Shown piece after piece: positions 16,276-25,200 of a stretch of DNA of 64,000 nt. The notes beneath the pieces were generated by a model. It saw nothing but the letters and a program-made list of their open reading frames with translations, ran no database searches and was not told the DNA's origin. This stretch comes from Sphingobacterium sp. xlx-96 (lineage in GTDB: Bacteria; Bacteroidota; Bacteroidia; Sphingobacteriales; Sphingobacteriaceae). The stretch is taken from assembly GCF_011007365.1 (NCBI RefSeq), contig NZ_WFKM01000014.1:106588-170587 (forward strand), given 5' to 3'. The translations under genes were made by a program, and so were the position numbers. Numbering within the stretch: position 1 is the stretch's first letter; every line of letters starts with the position of its first letter.

Positions 16276-16614
16276 TTAAAAAACTTGATTCTTATCGCCA
16301 AATGTGATCATGATCATTCCTGCTACGATGACGAAAATGCCTAAAATCTGCATCCAGGAAATAGCGGTTTTGAAATATAAAGCCATGGCAAGTTGAACAG
16401 TGATAAACGTCCCGCCCGAGCATAAAGCAATTACGATCGGTTGTGACACATTTTTGAATAACTGTACCAAAAACCAACTTGCAGAAAGAAGTATAATATT
16501 TCCAATAATCAATGCATGCCAATGATATTTTGGATTGATTCCGCCCCACTTAAATAGGATACTGGATATGATTTGACAGGCCCAAAACGAGGCAAAATAG
16601 ATGTAATTGATCAT
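16276..16614 (-). CDS. four-helix SMR/DMT-like membrane protein
   Basis: 112 residues with four hydrophobic helices (about 3-22, 32-52, 57-78, 85-105), the size and layout of small multidrug resistance or half-size drug/metabolite transporters. The last helix (WMQILGIFVIVAGMIMITFG) matches the DMT/EamA ending. The membrane-embedded Glu near residue 14 that is essential in EmrE-type SMR pumps is not there (the segment reads FWACQIISSILFKWG), so proton-coupled drug export is doubtful. The function and oligomeric state are unknown. Transcribed alone, convergent with carA. Confidence 0.65.
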   Translation of the reverse strand: MINYIYFASFWACQIISSILFKWGGINPKYHWHALIIGNIILLSASWFLVQLFKNVSQPIVIALCSGGTFITVQLAMALYFKTAISWMQILGIFVIVAGMIMITFGDKNQVF

Positions 16615-16685
16615 TATGTTATTGTTCGTTAACCGAAATTAAAACGAATATACGAATGGTAACTATGATTTTTTTATTTTCGTGT

Positions 16686-17066
16686 TTAATATACCCGGGG
16701 ACTTTCTAACAGGTCGGTAACATAGCCTAAAATCTCAATTTCACTTTCGCCATCTTCAAGCATGGAAAATGTTAAATAGGCCGCATATATCTCACAGCTG
16801 AATACGATGTGTTTGTCCTGGATAATCGTATCTATTATTTCATCTCTAGTTTCAAAACCAATGTGCTGAAGCTCATTGTGTAGATTTGTTGAGATAGATT
16901 CATGACACTCGCCACTAGCAAAACCTACGATGATATGTAATATTAATTTATCAAAAATATCGGGGTCTAGACCTTTGAATCGATTGGCATAAAGCTCGTA
17001 ATCAAAACGCTTTTTTGCACTATTAACTATTTTATCCCAGATCAAAAATTCTGTTTTCGTCTGCAT
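16686..17066 (-). CDS. hypothetical protein
   Basis: 126 residues, soluble, no signal peptide or membrane segment. The sequence is mostly alpha-helical with an acidic C-terminus (MLEDGESEIEILGYVTDLLESP). One central Cys (ASGECHES) and one at SCEIYAAYL are visible but no known motif. It is divergent from the acidic-protein gene at 17267, with a 200-bp AT-rich gap that must contain both promoters. No family recognised. Confidence 0.6.
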   Translation of the reverse strand: MQTKTEFLIWDKIVNSAKKRFDYELYANRFKGLDPDIFDKLILHIIVGFASGECHESISTNLHNELQHIGFETRDEIIDTIIQDKHIVFSCEIYAAYLTFSMLEDGESEIEILGYVTDLLESPRVY

Positions 17067-17266
17067 AACTGCTCGTGTTTATAAAAGTGGTTAAGTAAAT
17101 ATAAGATATTCAGATTGTATTTCAAAGGCTAAAAAATCTTGATTTAGATTTTGAAGTCTGTCGGATTCGTATTATTCAGAAGTGTTAAAACTATTTTATA
17201 AACATAATTGTATATAGATTATACGGATTATTATGCCGTGAGGAACTACAAGAAAAGGAGGATATC

Positions 17267-17659
17267 ATGTTGATCAACCATTATGTCGATCCAGAAGAGG
17301 ATTTTGATTCTGACGAAAATGAGAAAGAAGCGTTAGAAGTGAACGATTTGGCTTTTGACGAAGAAAAAGGAAGTTATCGATTTGATGTGGAGGATAATGA
17401 CCCCGATTGGGATCATCCTGCAGACTACGATACACTGAGTAGGGGGGCGGAGGATGATGCTTCTACCTATGATGTTTCTAATCCTTTCGTCGGTTCGGAA
17501 TATTCAGATTTAGACGATTTAAAACAAGAGGATCTTGAAAATTCGGGAATGCGGATTACCAATAAGAAAAATCTGAAAGTTTCTAAGCTAGATCGGGATT
17601 TAGCTAAAGATGAAGAAGATTTCAGAGATGATCTGGATGAGGAGGGGTATCCTCGATAA
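17267..17659 (+). CDS. highly acidic hypothetical protein
   Basis: 130 residues with very high Asp/Glu content (for example EEDFDSDENEKEALE, DVEDNDPDWDHPADYD, DEEDFRDDLDEEGYPR) and no signal peptide, suggesting a disordered cytoplasmic protein. An unusually complete Shine-Dalgarno (AAAGGAGG, 17254-17261) sits just before the ATG, rare in this window. It lies upstream of the Nramp-type transporter on the same strand (75 bp to that ATG). Function unknown; buffering of cations or protein binding would be speculation. Confidence 0.72.
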   Translation: MLINHYVDPEEDFDSDENEKEALEVNDLAFDEEKGSYRFDVEDNDPDWDHPADYDTLSRGAEDDASTYDVSNPFVGSEYSDLDDLKQEDLENSGMRITNKKNLKVSKLDRDLAKDEEDFRDDLDEEGYPR

Positions 17660-17734
17660 AAGCTTTTGTTACATCTTTACATTGTTTACAAATAGATCTA
17701 TTTTTGGTTGAGGTTAGTAAAGCAATCTCATTTT

Positions 17735-19606
17735 ATGTCATTTAACCGTCATAAATCACTTGAAGACGTTCACGAAAGTGTGCACGTTTATCAGGGGCGT
17801 TCAAGGATAAAACGTTTACTCAGTTTCTTCGGTCCAGCTTATTTGATATCGGTTGGTTATATGGATCCGGGAAATTGGGCGACAGACTTAGCTGGTGGTA
17901 GTGCATTCGGCTATGCGTTACTATGGGTGCTTCTGTTAAGCAATTTGATTGCATTGCTACTTCAGAGTCTTTGCGCTCGATTGGGAATTGTGCGTGGAAA
18001 AGATTTAGCACAATGTAATAGAGAGCTATATCCTAAACGAACCAATTTTTTCTTGTACCTACTTGCCGAGATAGCGATTGCAGCCTGCGACCTGGCTGAG
18101 GTTTTGGGTATGGCTATCGGATTAAATTTACTTTTTGGCATTGATCTTATTTGGGGAGTGATAATTAGTTTCGCGGATACATTCTTACTTCTTTATTTAC
18201 AAAAGTTAGGCATGCGGAAGCTAGAATTGTTTATTGTAGGGACTATTGCATTGATAGGCGCTTGTTTTGTTGTGGAGATGTTCTTAGCAAAACCAGATTT
18301 GGAGGAGGTGGCGAAAGGTTTAATACCCTCTATACCCAATGGAGCAAGGTTGTATTTAGCTATTGGGATTATTGGGGCAACAGTGATGCCGCACAATCTT
18401 TATCTACACAGCGCTTTAGTGCAGACCAGGAAAATAGAGAAAAACTTTACGTCTATTAAGAAGGCTATTAAGTACAATTTTTTAGATAGTGCAGTAGCGT
18501 TGAATTTGGCCTTTTTCGTCAATGCTGCTATTCTGATTTTATCAGCATCTGTTTTTTACAAAAATGGAATGCATGAAGTTGCCGAATTAGGTGATGCTTA
18601 CCATTTACTTGGAAATATACTGGGTACGGAATGGGCGCCCAAATTATTTGCCATAGCATTGATTTTAGCGGGACAAAGCTCTACGGTAACGGGAACATTG
18701 GCGGGGCAAATCGTTATGGAAGGATATTTAAGGTTGCGGATTAGCCCCTTACTGCGCAGGCTTATTACTCGATTATTGGCTGTCGTTCCGGCTATTTTGG
18801 TGATACTTCATTTTGGGGAAGGTTATGTCGGGCAGATGTTGATTTTTTCACAGGTCTTGTTGAGTATGCAGTTGGCATTCGCTATCATTCCCTTGATACA
18901 CTTTGTGAGCGACAAAAAAACAATGGGAGCATTTGTCATCACTCCTTCTGTAAAGGTATTATCTTGGACTGTTGCTGTTGTGATTTCGATTCTAAATTTC
19001 AAATTAGTGTATGAGGAAGTTTCCGGGTGGATTGCTTTATATCAAAATTTTTGGATTACTATTTTGTTGTTAACGGGCAGTCTTGGGGTGTTGGCTTTAC
19101 TGCTGGTTACCATTTTTTATCCGTATACTAATGTTGGTAAGCCCGCGACATTGGACTTGCATTCTGCCTTTGAAGAGCTGGAGTTTGGACGGACGAATCA
19201 AATAAAAAGAATACTTTTGGCGTTAGACTTCTCTAAATCGGATGAAGCAGTTATTAACCAAGCGCTGTCTTTCAACAAAGATGATGTTATATTTGTCTTA
19301 ACACATGTCGTAGAAAGTGCCTCGGTTAATTATTCCGGTGAAGATACGGGAGATTATGAATCTGTGCACGACAAAGAGCATATCCGTAAATATGTAGAGC
19401 TGCTCCGTGGATTCGGATTTAATGCATCATATGAACTGGGCTATAGCAATAGGGTTAAAGCCATTAAAGGTTTAGTTGAGAAATTGGATATTGACCTTTT
19501 AATTGTTGGGTCACATGGGCATAACGGCTTTAAAGATCTTATTTTTGGAGAAACGGTAAACAAATTACGTCACACCGTTAAAATTCCGGTTTTAATAGCG
19601 CAATAG
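17735..19606 (+). CDS. Nramp-family divalent metal transporter fused to a UspA domain
   Basis: 623 residues from ATG 17735 (MSFNRHKSL); a TTG start 27 nt upstream is less likely. Residues about 30-455 are an Nramp/MntH transporter of about 11 helices: DPGNWATDLAGGSAFGYALLW (metal site DPGN in helix 1), MPHNLYLHSALVQTR (helix 6 consensus) and GQSSTVTGTLAGQIVMEG. Proton-coupled Mn/Fe uptake is the family role. After the last helix, residues about 485-623 form a cytoplasmic universal stress domain (IKRILLALDFSKSDEAV ... LLIVGSHGHNGFKDLIFGETVNKLRH), whose G-x2-G-x9-G(S/T)-like nucleotide motif is partly kept. The fusion suggests nucleotide or stress control of uptake. Confidence 0.9.
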   Translation: MSFNRHKSLEDVHESVHVYQGRSRIKRLLSFFGPAYLISVGYMDPGNWATDLAGGSAFGYALLWVLLLSNLIALLLQSLCARLGIVRGKDLAQCNRELYPKRTNFFLYLLAEIAIAACDLAEVLGMAIGLNLLFGIDLIWGVIISFADTFLLLYLQKLGMRKLELFIVGTIALIGACFVVEMFLAKPDLEEVAKGLIPSIPNGARLYLAIGIIGATVMPHNLYLHSALVQTRKIEKNFTSIKKAIKYNFLDSAVALNLAFFVNAAILILSASVFYKNGMHEVAELGDAYHLLGNILGTEWAPKLFAIALILAGQSSTVTGTLAGQIVMEGYLRLRISPLLRRLITRLLAVVPAILVILHFGEGYVGQMLIFSQVLLSMQLAFAIIPLIHFVSDKKTMGAFVITPSVKVLSWTVAVVISILNFKLVYEEVSGWIALYQNFWITILLLTGSLGVLALLLVTIFYPYTNVGKPATLDLHSAFEELEFGRTNQIKRILLALDFSKSDEAVINQALSFNKDDVIFVLTHVVESASVNYSGEDTGDYESVHDKEHIRKYVELLRGFGFNASYELGYSNRVKAIKGLVEKLDIDLLIVGSHGHNGFKDLIFGETVNKLRHTVKIPVLIAQ

Positions 19607-19615
19607 GAGATAATT

Positions 19616-20404
19616 ATGGAAATAAAACTAATAGGGAAAAAGGCTCTGGTAGGCGGGAGTTCTTCAGGAATTGGAAAGGCCATTGCAATAGAGCTTGCAA
19701 AATGTGGTGCTGAGGTGACTTTAATGGCTCGCTCAGTAGATAAACTTGAGATGGTGTTGAAAGAGTTGGACGTAAGTTTTGGACAACAACATGGCTATCT
19801 ACATACCGATTTTAATGATCCGAAAAGGCATAGGGATAATTTGAAAGATTATTTTTCAAATCATAAGGTAGATATCTTGGTGAATAATACCAACGGTCCG
19901 CAGGCCGGAGATGTGTTGTCGAAAGACGAGTTTGACTATCAGCAAGCTTTTGATTTGCTGTTCCAAAATGCGGTATTAACAAGCCAACTAGCATTGCCCT
20001 ATATGAAAAGTCAGGGTTTTGGGCGGATTATTAACGTGTCATCGATGACAGTTAAAGAGCCTCAAGATGCTCTTGTTCTATCAAATACGATGCGTACGGC
20101 TCTTGTATCTTGGAGCAAAAGCTTGTCGAATGCTGTCGCAGCGGAAGGTATTACTGTCAATTCTATCTTAACGGGATATTTTGATACGGATCGTCTTAAT
20201 AGTTTGATGGAGTCTCAGGCTCAAAGCAGGGGAGTTAGTGTAGACGAGATCCGTCAACAACGTATTGCATCGGTACCCATGCATCGATTGGGGGATCCGA
20301 GCGAGTATGGGTATTTAGCGGCATTTTTAGCTTCCGAGTATGCGGCATTTCTTACAGGAACGGCTATTCCTTTGGATGGAGGGATTGCAAAGACAATATT
20401 TTAG
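19616..20404 (+). CDS. short-chain dehydrogenase/reductase lacking the YxxxK motif
   Basis: 262 residues. The Rossmann glycine motif GGSSSGIG is at 13-20 and NNTNGP at 90-95, with Ser at NVSSM (142-143) and the C-terminal GTAIPLDGG. The expected catalytic Tyr-x3-Lys is replaced by S156-N-T-M-R160. This is a recognised atypical SDR subgroup, often annotated as 3-oxoacyl-ACP reductase-like, but a standard Tyr-Lys mechanism cannot operate. It begins 9 bp after the Nramp-UspA gene, so the two are probably co-transcribed. Confidence 0.82.
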   Translation: MEIKLIGKKALVGGSSSGIGKAIAIELAKCGAEVTLMARSVDKLEMVLKELDVSFGQQHGYLHTDFNDPKRHRDNLKDYFSNHKVDILVNNTNGPQAGDVLSKDEFDYQQAFDLLFQNAVLTSQLALPYMKSQGFGRIINVSSMTVKEPQDALVLSNTMRTALVSWSKSLSNAVAAEGITVNSILTGYFDTDRLNSLMESQAQSRGVSVDEIRQQRIASVPMHRLGDPSEYGYLAAFLASEYAAFLTGTAIPLDGGIAKTIF

Positions 20405-20411
20405 AAAAGAG

Positions 20412-20442
20412 TAAAGGGACGATACATTACATCGTCCCTTTA
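20412..20442. terminator. bidirectional terminator between SDR and susD
   Basis: Perfect 12-bp stem (20412-20423 with 20431-20442), loop ACATTAC, flanked by A-rich and T-rich sides; it separates two convergent units. Confidence 0.8.
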
Positions 20443-20449
20443 TAAATTG

Positions 20450-21886
20450 TTATGGCTTATCCCACCACACTCTAGTGTTTAAACCATCAGTTCCTCCGTA
20501 TGGGAAAGCCTTTACAGCTGCCTCATAATTTGTCTTGTTATTTGATGCTTCTTGTGTTGGGTAACCTTCTCGACGAGGCATTTGACCACCATTGATATCA
20601 GCTGCAACTGTTAAGTTAGGGTATCCTGTTCTTCTCCATTCTGCCCAGCCTTCGTATCCGTAAGGGAATAAGTGAATCCAACGTTGTGTAGCAATTTGTT
20701 CAATTGCCTTATTTGCATTATATGCAATATCTATATTGGTTAAATATGTTGCTACATCTGTTGTAGAACCAGTCCATTGTGCGATAGATTGTTTAATAGC
20801 TTCTTCATAAAAAGATTTTGCCTGACTATCCCCCCCACTTATCCATCCCAACTTTGCAGCTTCTGCTTTAGCGAATAATAGTTGTGCATATGTCACTAGA
20901 TGAACAGGTGAATCTTGCTTTCTAATTGAACTGCCAAAAAGTGATATTTTTGGTATATCAACATCAGGATTGGGGACTAGTTTACCAAACTCTAAGCCTG
21001 CATATCCTCCAGTGTTATTTTTATCGCCGAAAACAGGTAGACGAGGGTCGTTATATGGTAACATATGATCAACCAAAGTTTTGCTTAAAGCATACCAGTT
21101 TCTTTTTAGGACAGTAAACGAGTTATACCAGAAATTTTCATGAGCTGATTCTGCTAGGTGAGGATAGGATAAGTTATCACTGTTGGAAGTTAAGATGCCA
21201 GCATCCATTGCTTTTACAAACTCCGCTTTTCCTTTTTCAGGATTTACTTTAGAAAGGCGTAATGCCATTAACATATGGATAGAGTTACCTAATTTTTTCC
21301 ATTTTGCAATATCACCTTTGTAAACAATATCATTTTTGATATTTCCATTCGTTAAAACAATATTATTGTTTGCTTCATCTAATAGTTTGAATATGCTATT
21401 ATAAATTTCTTCCTGTTTATCATATTTTGGATTAGATAACCCTATTCCTTTAAGTGCTTCATTCATAGGGACATCTCCCCATCGGTCTGTGACGTGCCAC
21501 ATGAAGAAAGCCTTTAATGTTTTTGCGACGGCAATCTGATTGACAACAGGTCCTTCATTGGCATTTAACTCTTTCTCACTTTGGAGTACTGCTTCAAGAT
21601 TCATCAGTGGACCAGCATACCAGGTAGAAAAATTAAAGTTAGTTGCTATAAATCTTGAATTGTCAGTGAAAGTTGTTAGACTAAGATATTGGGGGTAATG
21701 TACACCATATGCGCTTGAGCTCACATTGGATAGATAGAGCTGTGAATTAGCTATAAGTTGTGTTCCGGAAGCTTTACTTGGTCTATTCGGATCCTCATAA
21801 TATGAATCGTCAAACTTTGTACAGGAGATAATTAACATTGGACTGATAGCAATCCATAGATACTTCATTATATTATGCTTTTTCAT
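20450..21886 (-). CDS. SusD/RagB family outer-membrane lipoprotein
   Basis: 478 residues. N-terminal lipoprotein signal ends LIISC (Cys at about residue 22), followed by TKFDDSYYEDPNRPSKA typical of SusD-like proteins. TPR-like helices (AVAKTLKAFFMWHVTDRWGDVPMNEAL, AEAAKLGWISGGDSQAKSFYEEAI) and a C-terminal ERWIHLFPYGYEGWAEWRRTGYP-like block match the SusD-like_2 group. It captures ligand over the SusC channel at the cell surface. The start is 10 bp after the susC stop. The neighbouring peptidase and epimerase suggest the ligand is a murein-derived peptide rather than a glycan. Confidence 0.92.
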   Translation of the reverse strand: MKKHNIMKYLWIAISPMLIISCTKFDDSYYEDPNRPSKASGTQLIANSQLYLSNVSSSAYGVHYPQYLSLTTFTDNSRFIATNFNFSTWYAGPLMNLEAVLQSEKELNANEGPVVNQIAVAKTLKAFFMWHVTDRWGDVPMNEALKGIGLSNPKYDKQEEIYNSIFKLLDEANNNIVLTNGNIKNDIVYKGDIAKWKKLGNSIHMLMALRLSKVNPEKGKAEFVKAMDAGILTSNSDNLSYPHLAESAHENFWYNSFTVLKRNWYALSKTLVDHMLPYNDPRLPVFGDKNNTGGYAGLEFGKLVPNPDVDIPKISLFGSSIRKQDSPVHLVTYAQLLFAKAEAAKLGWISGGDSQAKSFYEEAIKQSIAQWTGSTTDVATYLTNIDIAYNANKAIEQIATQRWIHLFPYGYEGWAEWRRTGYPNLTVAADINGGQMPRREGYPTQEASNNKTNYEAAVKAFPYGGTDGLNTRVWWDKP

Positions 21887-21896
21887 GACTTTCTAT

Positions 21897-24800
21897 TTAA
21901 AACTTAACACTTAAATTAAAACCATAGGAGCGTACGGTCTGTAATTCTCCTTTTTCTATCCAGCTGATGTTCGCACTACCTGAAGACAACTCTGATGGAT
22001 CAAGACCTTTTGGCGCTTTTTGCCAAATCATCCAAGGATTTCGGGCTATAGCAGAAATTCGTATTGATTTTAAAGGAGTTCTGCCTAATTGATTATCAGT
22101 GAATGTATAGCCTAAACTAACTTCCCGTAATTTGATATACGAAGCATCGAATACCCACTCTTCATAAATTCTAGTACCAATCTGATTTCTAAAATAGGTT
22201 CTTGCATCAATAAATGCGTTTACCTCTTGTCCTGATGATTGTGATATCCCGTTGATTTCATAACCTCCACCATCAACTAAAGGATCACGGACATTTTTAC
22301 CTTTGCTATTTAGAACTGCAGTTTCTTCAGCCTGACCGGACTTTACTGCTAACATTTTTGACCAACTAAAGAATTTTCCTCCCGATTGGAAGTCTATCAT
22401 GGTATTCAAGTCAAAGTTTTTATATCTGAAACTATTAATAAATCCACCGGTGAATTTTGGAACAACCGAACCAAAATTCTTATTTAACTCTTGAATCGGT
22501 AAGTTCGCGTTGTCTAGTAATATTTTTCCAGTCGCCTCATCTCTTTTGTATCCAGGTCCTACTAATGAACCAAATGCTTCTCCTTTATTAGCATATAGAT
22601 ATACTGTTTGACTTGAGTAGGTGTTGTTGTCCAGTTGATAGGAATCAATTCCTGTTATCAGTTCGTGAATAATACTGTTGTTTCTTGCCCCGTTAAGTGT
22701 TGTGTTCCAAGTAAAGTTACTAGTTTGAACTGGGGTTGCTGTCAGTGACAACTCAATACCGTTATTTTCTATATCGCCTGCATTCACCCTAAATTGAGTG
22801 AATCCAGTCGCTACAGGAGAAGAGAGTCCAATAACTTGATCTTTGTTTCTTTGCATGTAATAAGTGAAATCTAATCCTAATCTATTGTTGAAGAATTTTA
22901 AATCTGTACCAATTTCAAAGGAATTCGCAAATGATGGTTTCAAACTAGGGTTATTTAAAACATCAGGTACATAAAGTGTATTTATCGGTCCATTCGAACT
23001 CGTGTACACGGATCCAATTTCGTAATTTAAAATAGTAGAATATGGTGGGACAGAAGCTCCTGCTACAGCGTATGAACTTCTTAGTTTACCAAAACTTAAG
23101 ATTGAAGATTCTATCAAATTACTGAATACAAAAGAACCAGATACAGAGGAATAGTTGTAGGCATTGTTGTCTTTTGGCAATGCTGAAGAAATATCTCTTC
23201 TGAAAGATCCGTCAATAAAGTAGGTTTCTTTGTAGCCTAAAGAAGTCATTATATATGCGGATCGTGTTTGTTCCTTTAGTTTGTATGAGGCGACAGCAGG
23301 CCTATCTATTGAGGCTTCGATGTTATAGAAACCAATTGAACTCAGTCCTCCTTGTGTACGTTGGCTGAGGTAGTCATAATTACGTATATAAATATTTCCA
23401 CCAAGGTTGGTATTGAGGGATAAGTCTCCCCATACTTTATCATATTGAGCAAGAAATTCATAATTGCTTTCTTCGTTTTGGTATTTGCCCACACTATATC
23501 CTTGATTTGATTTGAAAGTACCATCGGCACTTTCTGATCGTCCTCCGATAGCGAGTCTTCTGCTGATGTTTTGTGTAAATTGATCTCTTCTTATGAAACC
23601 TGAGACCTTAAGTTCTGAAAAAATCTTGTAGGTTACTCCAACATCTCCAAAAAATCGATCTCTAGAATCATTGTTTAGATTTTCATAGGCGTCAAAAAAT
23701 GGATTATTCCAGTCTGACGGTGTGTTATTGACTATTAATTCTGAAGTTGTATTTGGATTCACATTCCAGTTTAGAATGGTACCATCAGCATACTTATAAT
23801 TCCGTAATCGGTTGATGTCTATATTTCTTTGAAACCATTGTGTCGCCCCCGTAAAGGATCCTTGATAACCTTGTGTAGGGCGTTGTCCTTTGTTGTTGGC
23901 ATAATTGATATTAGCAGATGCGGTCAGTTTTTCTGTTATGTCCAGTGATCCATTAACAGCAAAGTTGTTTCTTTTGAGCCATGTATTAGGGTAAGTACCT
24001 TTGATATATGCGTTATTATAAGAAAAACGAATAGCACTGTTTTCTGCCCCTCCACTTATCGTAATTCCGTTATTGGTATTTATCCCTGTATTGAAGAAAT
24101 CTTTGATATTGTCAGGTTGTGGTACGAATGGGCTAGCCTTTCCATAATCTGGATCCTGAGGATAAAAGCTATAAAACATTCGGACAGGTGTTCCATCCAT
24201 TTTTGGCCCCCAAGATTCATCATTACCATTTACGTAGAATTCTCCTGAAGCCAATTTCAAAAAGTTCTGGTTATTGCCCACTCCATATGTGTTTTGTAGG
24301 GGCATAAAATTGCCAACCCGTTCGAATGAAGTTGCAGAGCTAAGATCTATTGCTACTGATTTAGGGCCTTTCTTGCCTTTTTTTGTAGTTATCATAATAA
24401 CTCCATACTGCCCACGGATACCATAGAGCGCCGACGCTGTGGGGCCTTTTAGTATGTTGATGTTTTCGATGTCTTCTGGGTTGATATCTTGTCCTACGTT
24501 TCCTAGGTCGACTCCATTTCCATTACTTGAACTGAAATTTGAGTTGGAGATGGGGGTTCCATCAATTACCATTAAGGGTTGCCCCCCTCCTGTCACTGAA
24601 TTAATCCCCCTTAATTTTATTTTTTGAGTTCCTCCTAAATTTGCTCCCGAAGAACCAGTTACCTGAGCACCGGCGACCTTTCCCGCTAGAGATCCTAAAA
24701 CGTTAGTTTCCTTTGTGAAAGTCAAATCATCTCCTCCAATTTTCTGGGTAGAGTAACCTAACGATTTTTGAGATCTTTGGATCCCTAGAGCTGTTACAAC

Positions 24801-25115
24801 AACTTCTTCTATATCCTCTTCTCCTGATAGCAGTGTTATTCTTATCGTCTTTCTGCCTCTTACCTCTATTTCCTGCGGGCTGTATCCAACAGCAGAAATT
24901 AATAATGTTGAATTTTGGTCTGTATTCAAAGAGAATAGACCGCTGGAGTTTGTTGAAGTTGCAGTAGAGGTCCCTTTGACCGTGATTGTCACTCCTGAAA
25001 GTGGAGTGCCATTTTGATCGGTCACTTTCCCAGCTACTGAAACCTGCTGCGCATTTACAACCTGTAAACCGGCGCTAGCCATCACACATAGTGTGGTGAG
25101 TAGATGAATTTTCAT
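21897..25115 (-). CDS. SusC/RagA family TonB-linked outer-membrane transporter
   Basis: 1072 residues. Signal peptide about 1-22 (ends VNAQ), carboxypeptidase-regulatory-like domain 25-110 (VAGKVTDQNGTPLSGVTITVKGT), then the SusC signature IEEVVVTALGI and plug with KIKLRGINSVTGGGQPLMVIDGTP and NILKGPTASALYG, followed by a 22-strand barrel ending in Phe (SFNLSVKF). TonB-dependent import through the outer membrane. No FecR/anti-sigma genes are near. It is third in the unit NlpC/P60 - epimerase - susC - susD, 85 bp after the epimerase. Confidence 0.95.
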   Translation of the reverse strand: MKIHLLTTLCVMASAGLQVVNAQQVSVAGKVTDQNGTPLSGVTITVKGTSTATSTNSSGLFSLNTDQNSTLLISAVGYSPQEIEVRGRKTIRITLLSGEEDIEEVVVTALGIQRSQKSLGYSTQKIGGDDLTFTKETNVLGSLAGKVAGAQVTGSSGANLGGTQKIKLRGINSVTGGGQPLMVIDGTPISNSNFSSSNGNGVDLGNVGQDINPEDIENINILKGPTASALYGIRGQYGVIMITTKKGKKGPKSVAIDLSSATSFERVGNFMPLQNTYGVGNNQNFLKLASGEFYVNGNDESWGPKMDGTPVRMFYSFYPQDPDYGKASPFVPQPDNIKDFFNTGINTNNGITISGGAENSAIRFSYNNAYIKGTYPNTWLKRNNFAVNGSLDITEKLTASANINYANNKGQRPTQGYQGSFTGATQWFQRNIDINRLRNYKYADGTILNWNVNPNTTSELIVNNTPSDWNNPFFDAYENLNNDSRDRFFGDVGVTYKIFSELKVSGFIRRDQFTQNISRRLAIGGRSESADGTFKSNQGYSVGKYQNEESNYEFLAQYDKVWGDLSLNTNLGGNIYIRNYDYLSQRTQGGLSSIGFYNIEASIDRPAVASYKLKEQTRSAYIMTSLGYKETYFIDGSFRRDISSALPKDNNAYNYSSVSGSFVFSNLIESSILSFGKLRSSYAVAGASVPPYSTILNYEIGSVYTSSNGPINTLYVPDVLNNPSLKPSFANSFEIGTDLKFFNNRLGLDFTYYMQRNKDQVIGLSSPVATGFTQFRVNAGDIENNGIELSLTATPVQTSNFTWNTTLNGARNNSIIHELITGIDSYQLDNNTYSSQTVYLYANKGEAFGSLVGPGYKRDEATGKILLDNANLPIQELNKNFGSVVPKFTGGFINSFRYKNFDLNTMIDFQSGGKFFSWSKMLAVKSGQAEETAVLNSKGKNVRDPLVDGGGYEINGISQSSGQEVNAFIDARTYFRNQIGTRIYEEWVFDASYIKLREVSLGYTFTDNQLGRTPLKSIRISAIARNPWMIWQKAPKGLDPSELSSGSANISWIEKGELQTVRSYGFNLSVKF

Positions 25116-25158
25116 GAATAAGGCTTATTAGTTTATAATTATTAAGTTTGTATGGTTA

Positions 25159-25190
25159 CTCCGACCGACTTAACGGTCGGAGATTTTTTT
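25159..25190 (+). terminator. plus-strand terminator hairpin inside a minus-strand operon
   Basis: 9-bp GC-rich stem CTCCGACCG/CGGTCGGAG with a 6-nt loop, followed on the plus strand by A then seven T. The surrounding genes are all on the minus strand. On that strand the hairpin has A residues before it and no T tract after it, so it should stop antisense transcription, or act as a stability element between the epimerase and susC messages. Confidence 0.65.
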
Positions 25191-25200
25191 GGTTCTGGTG

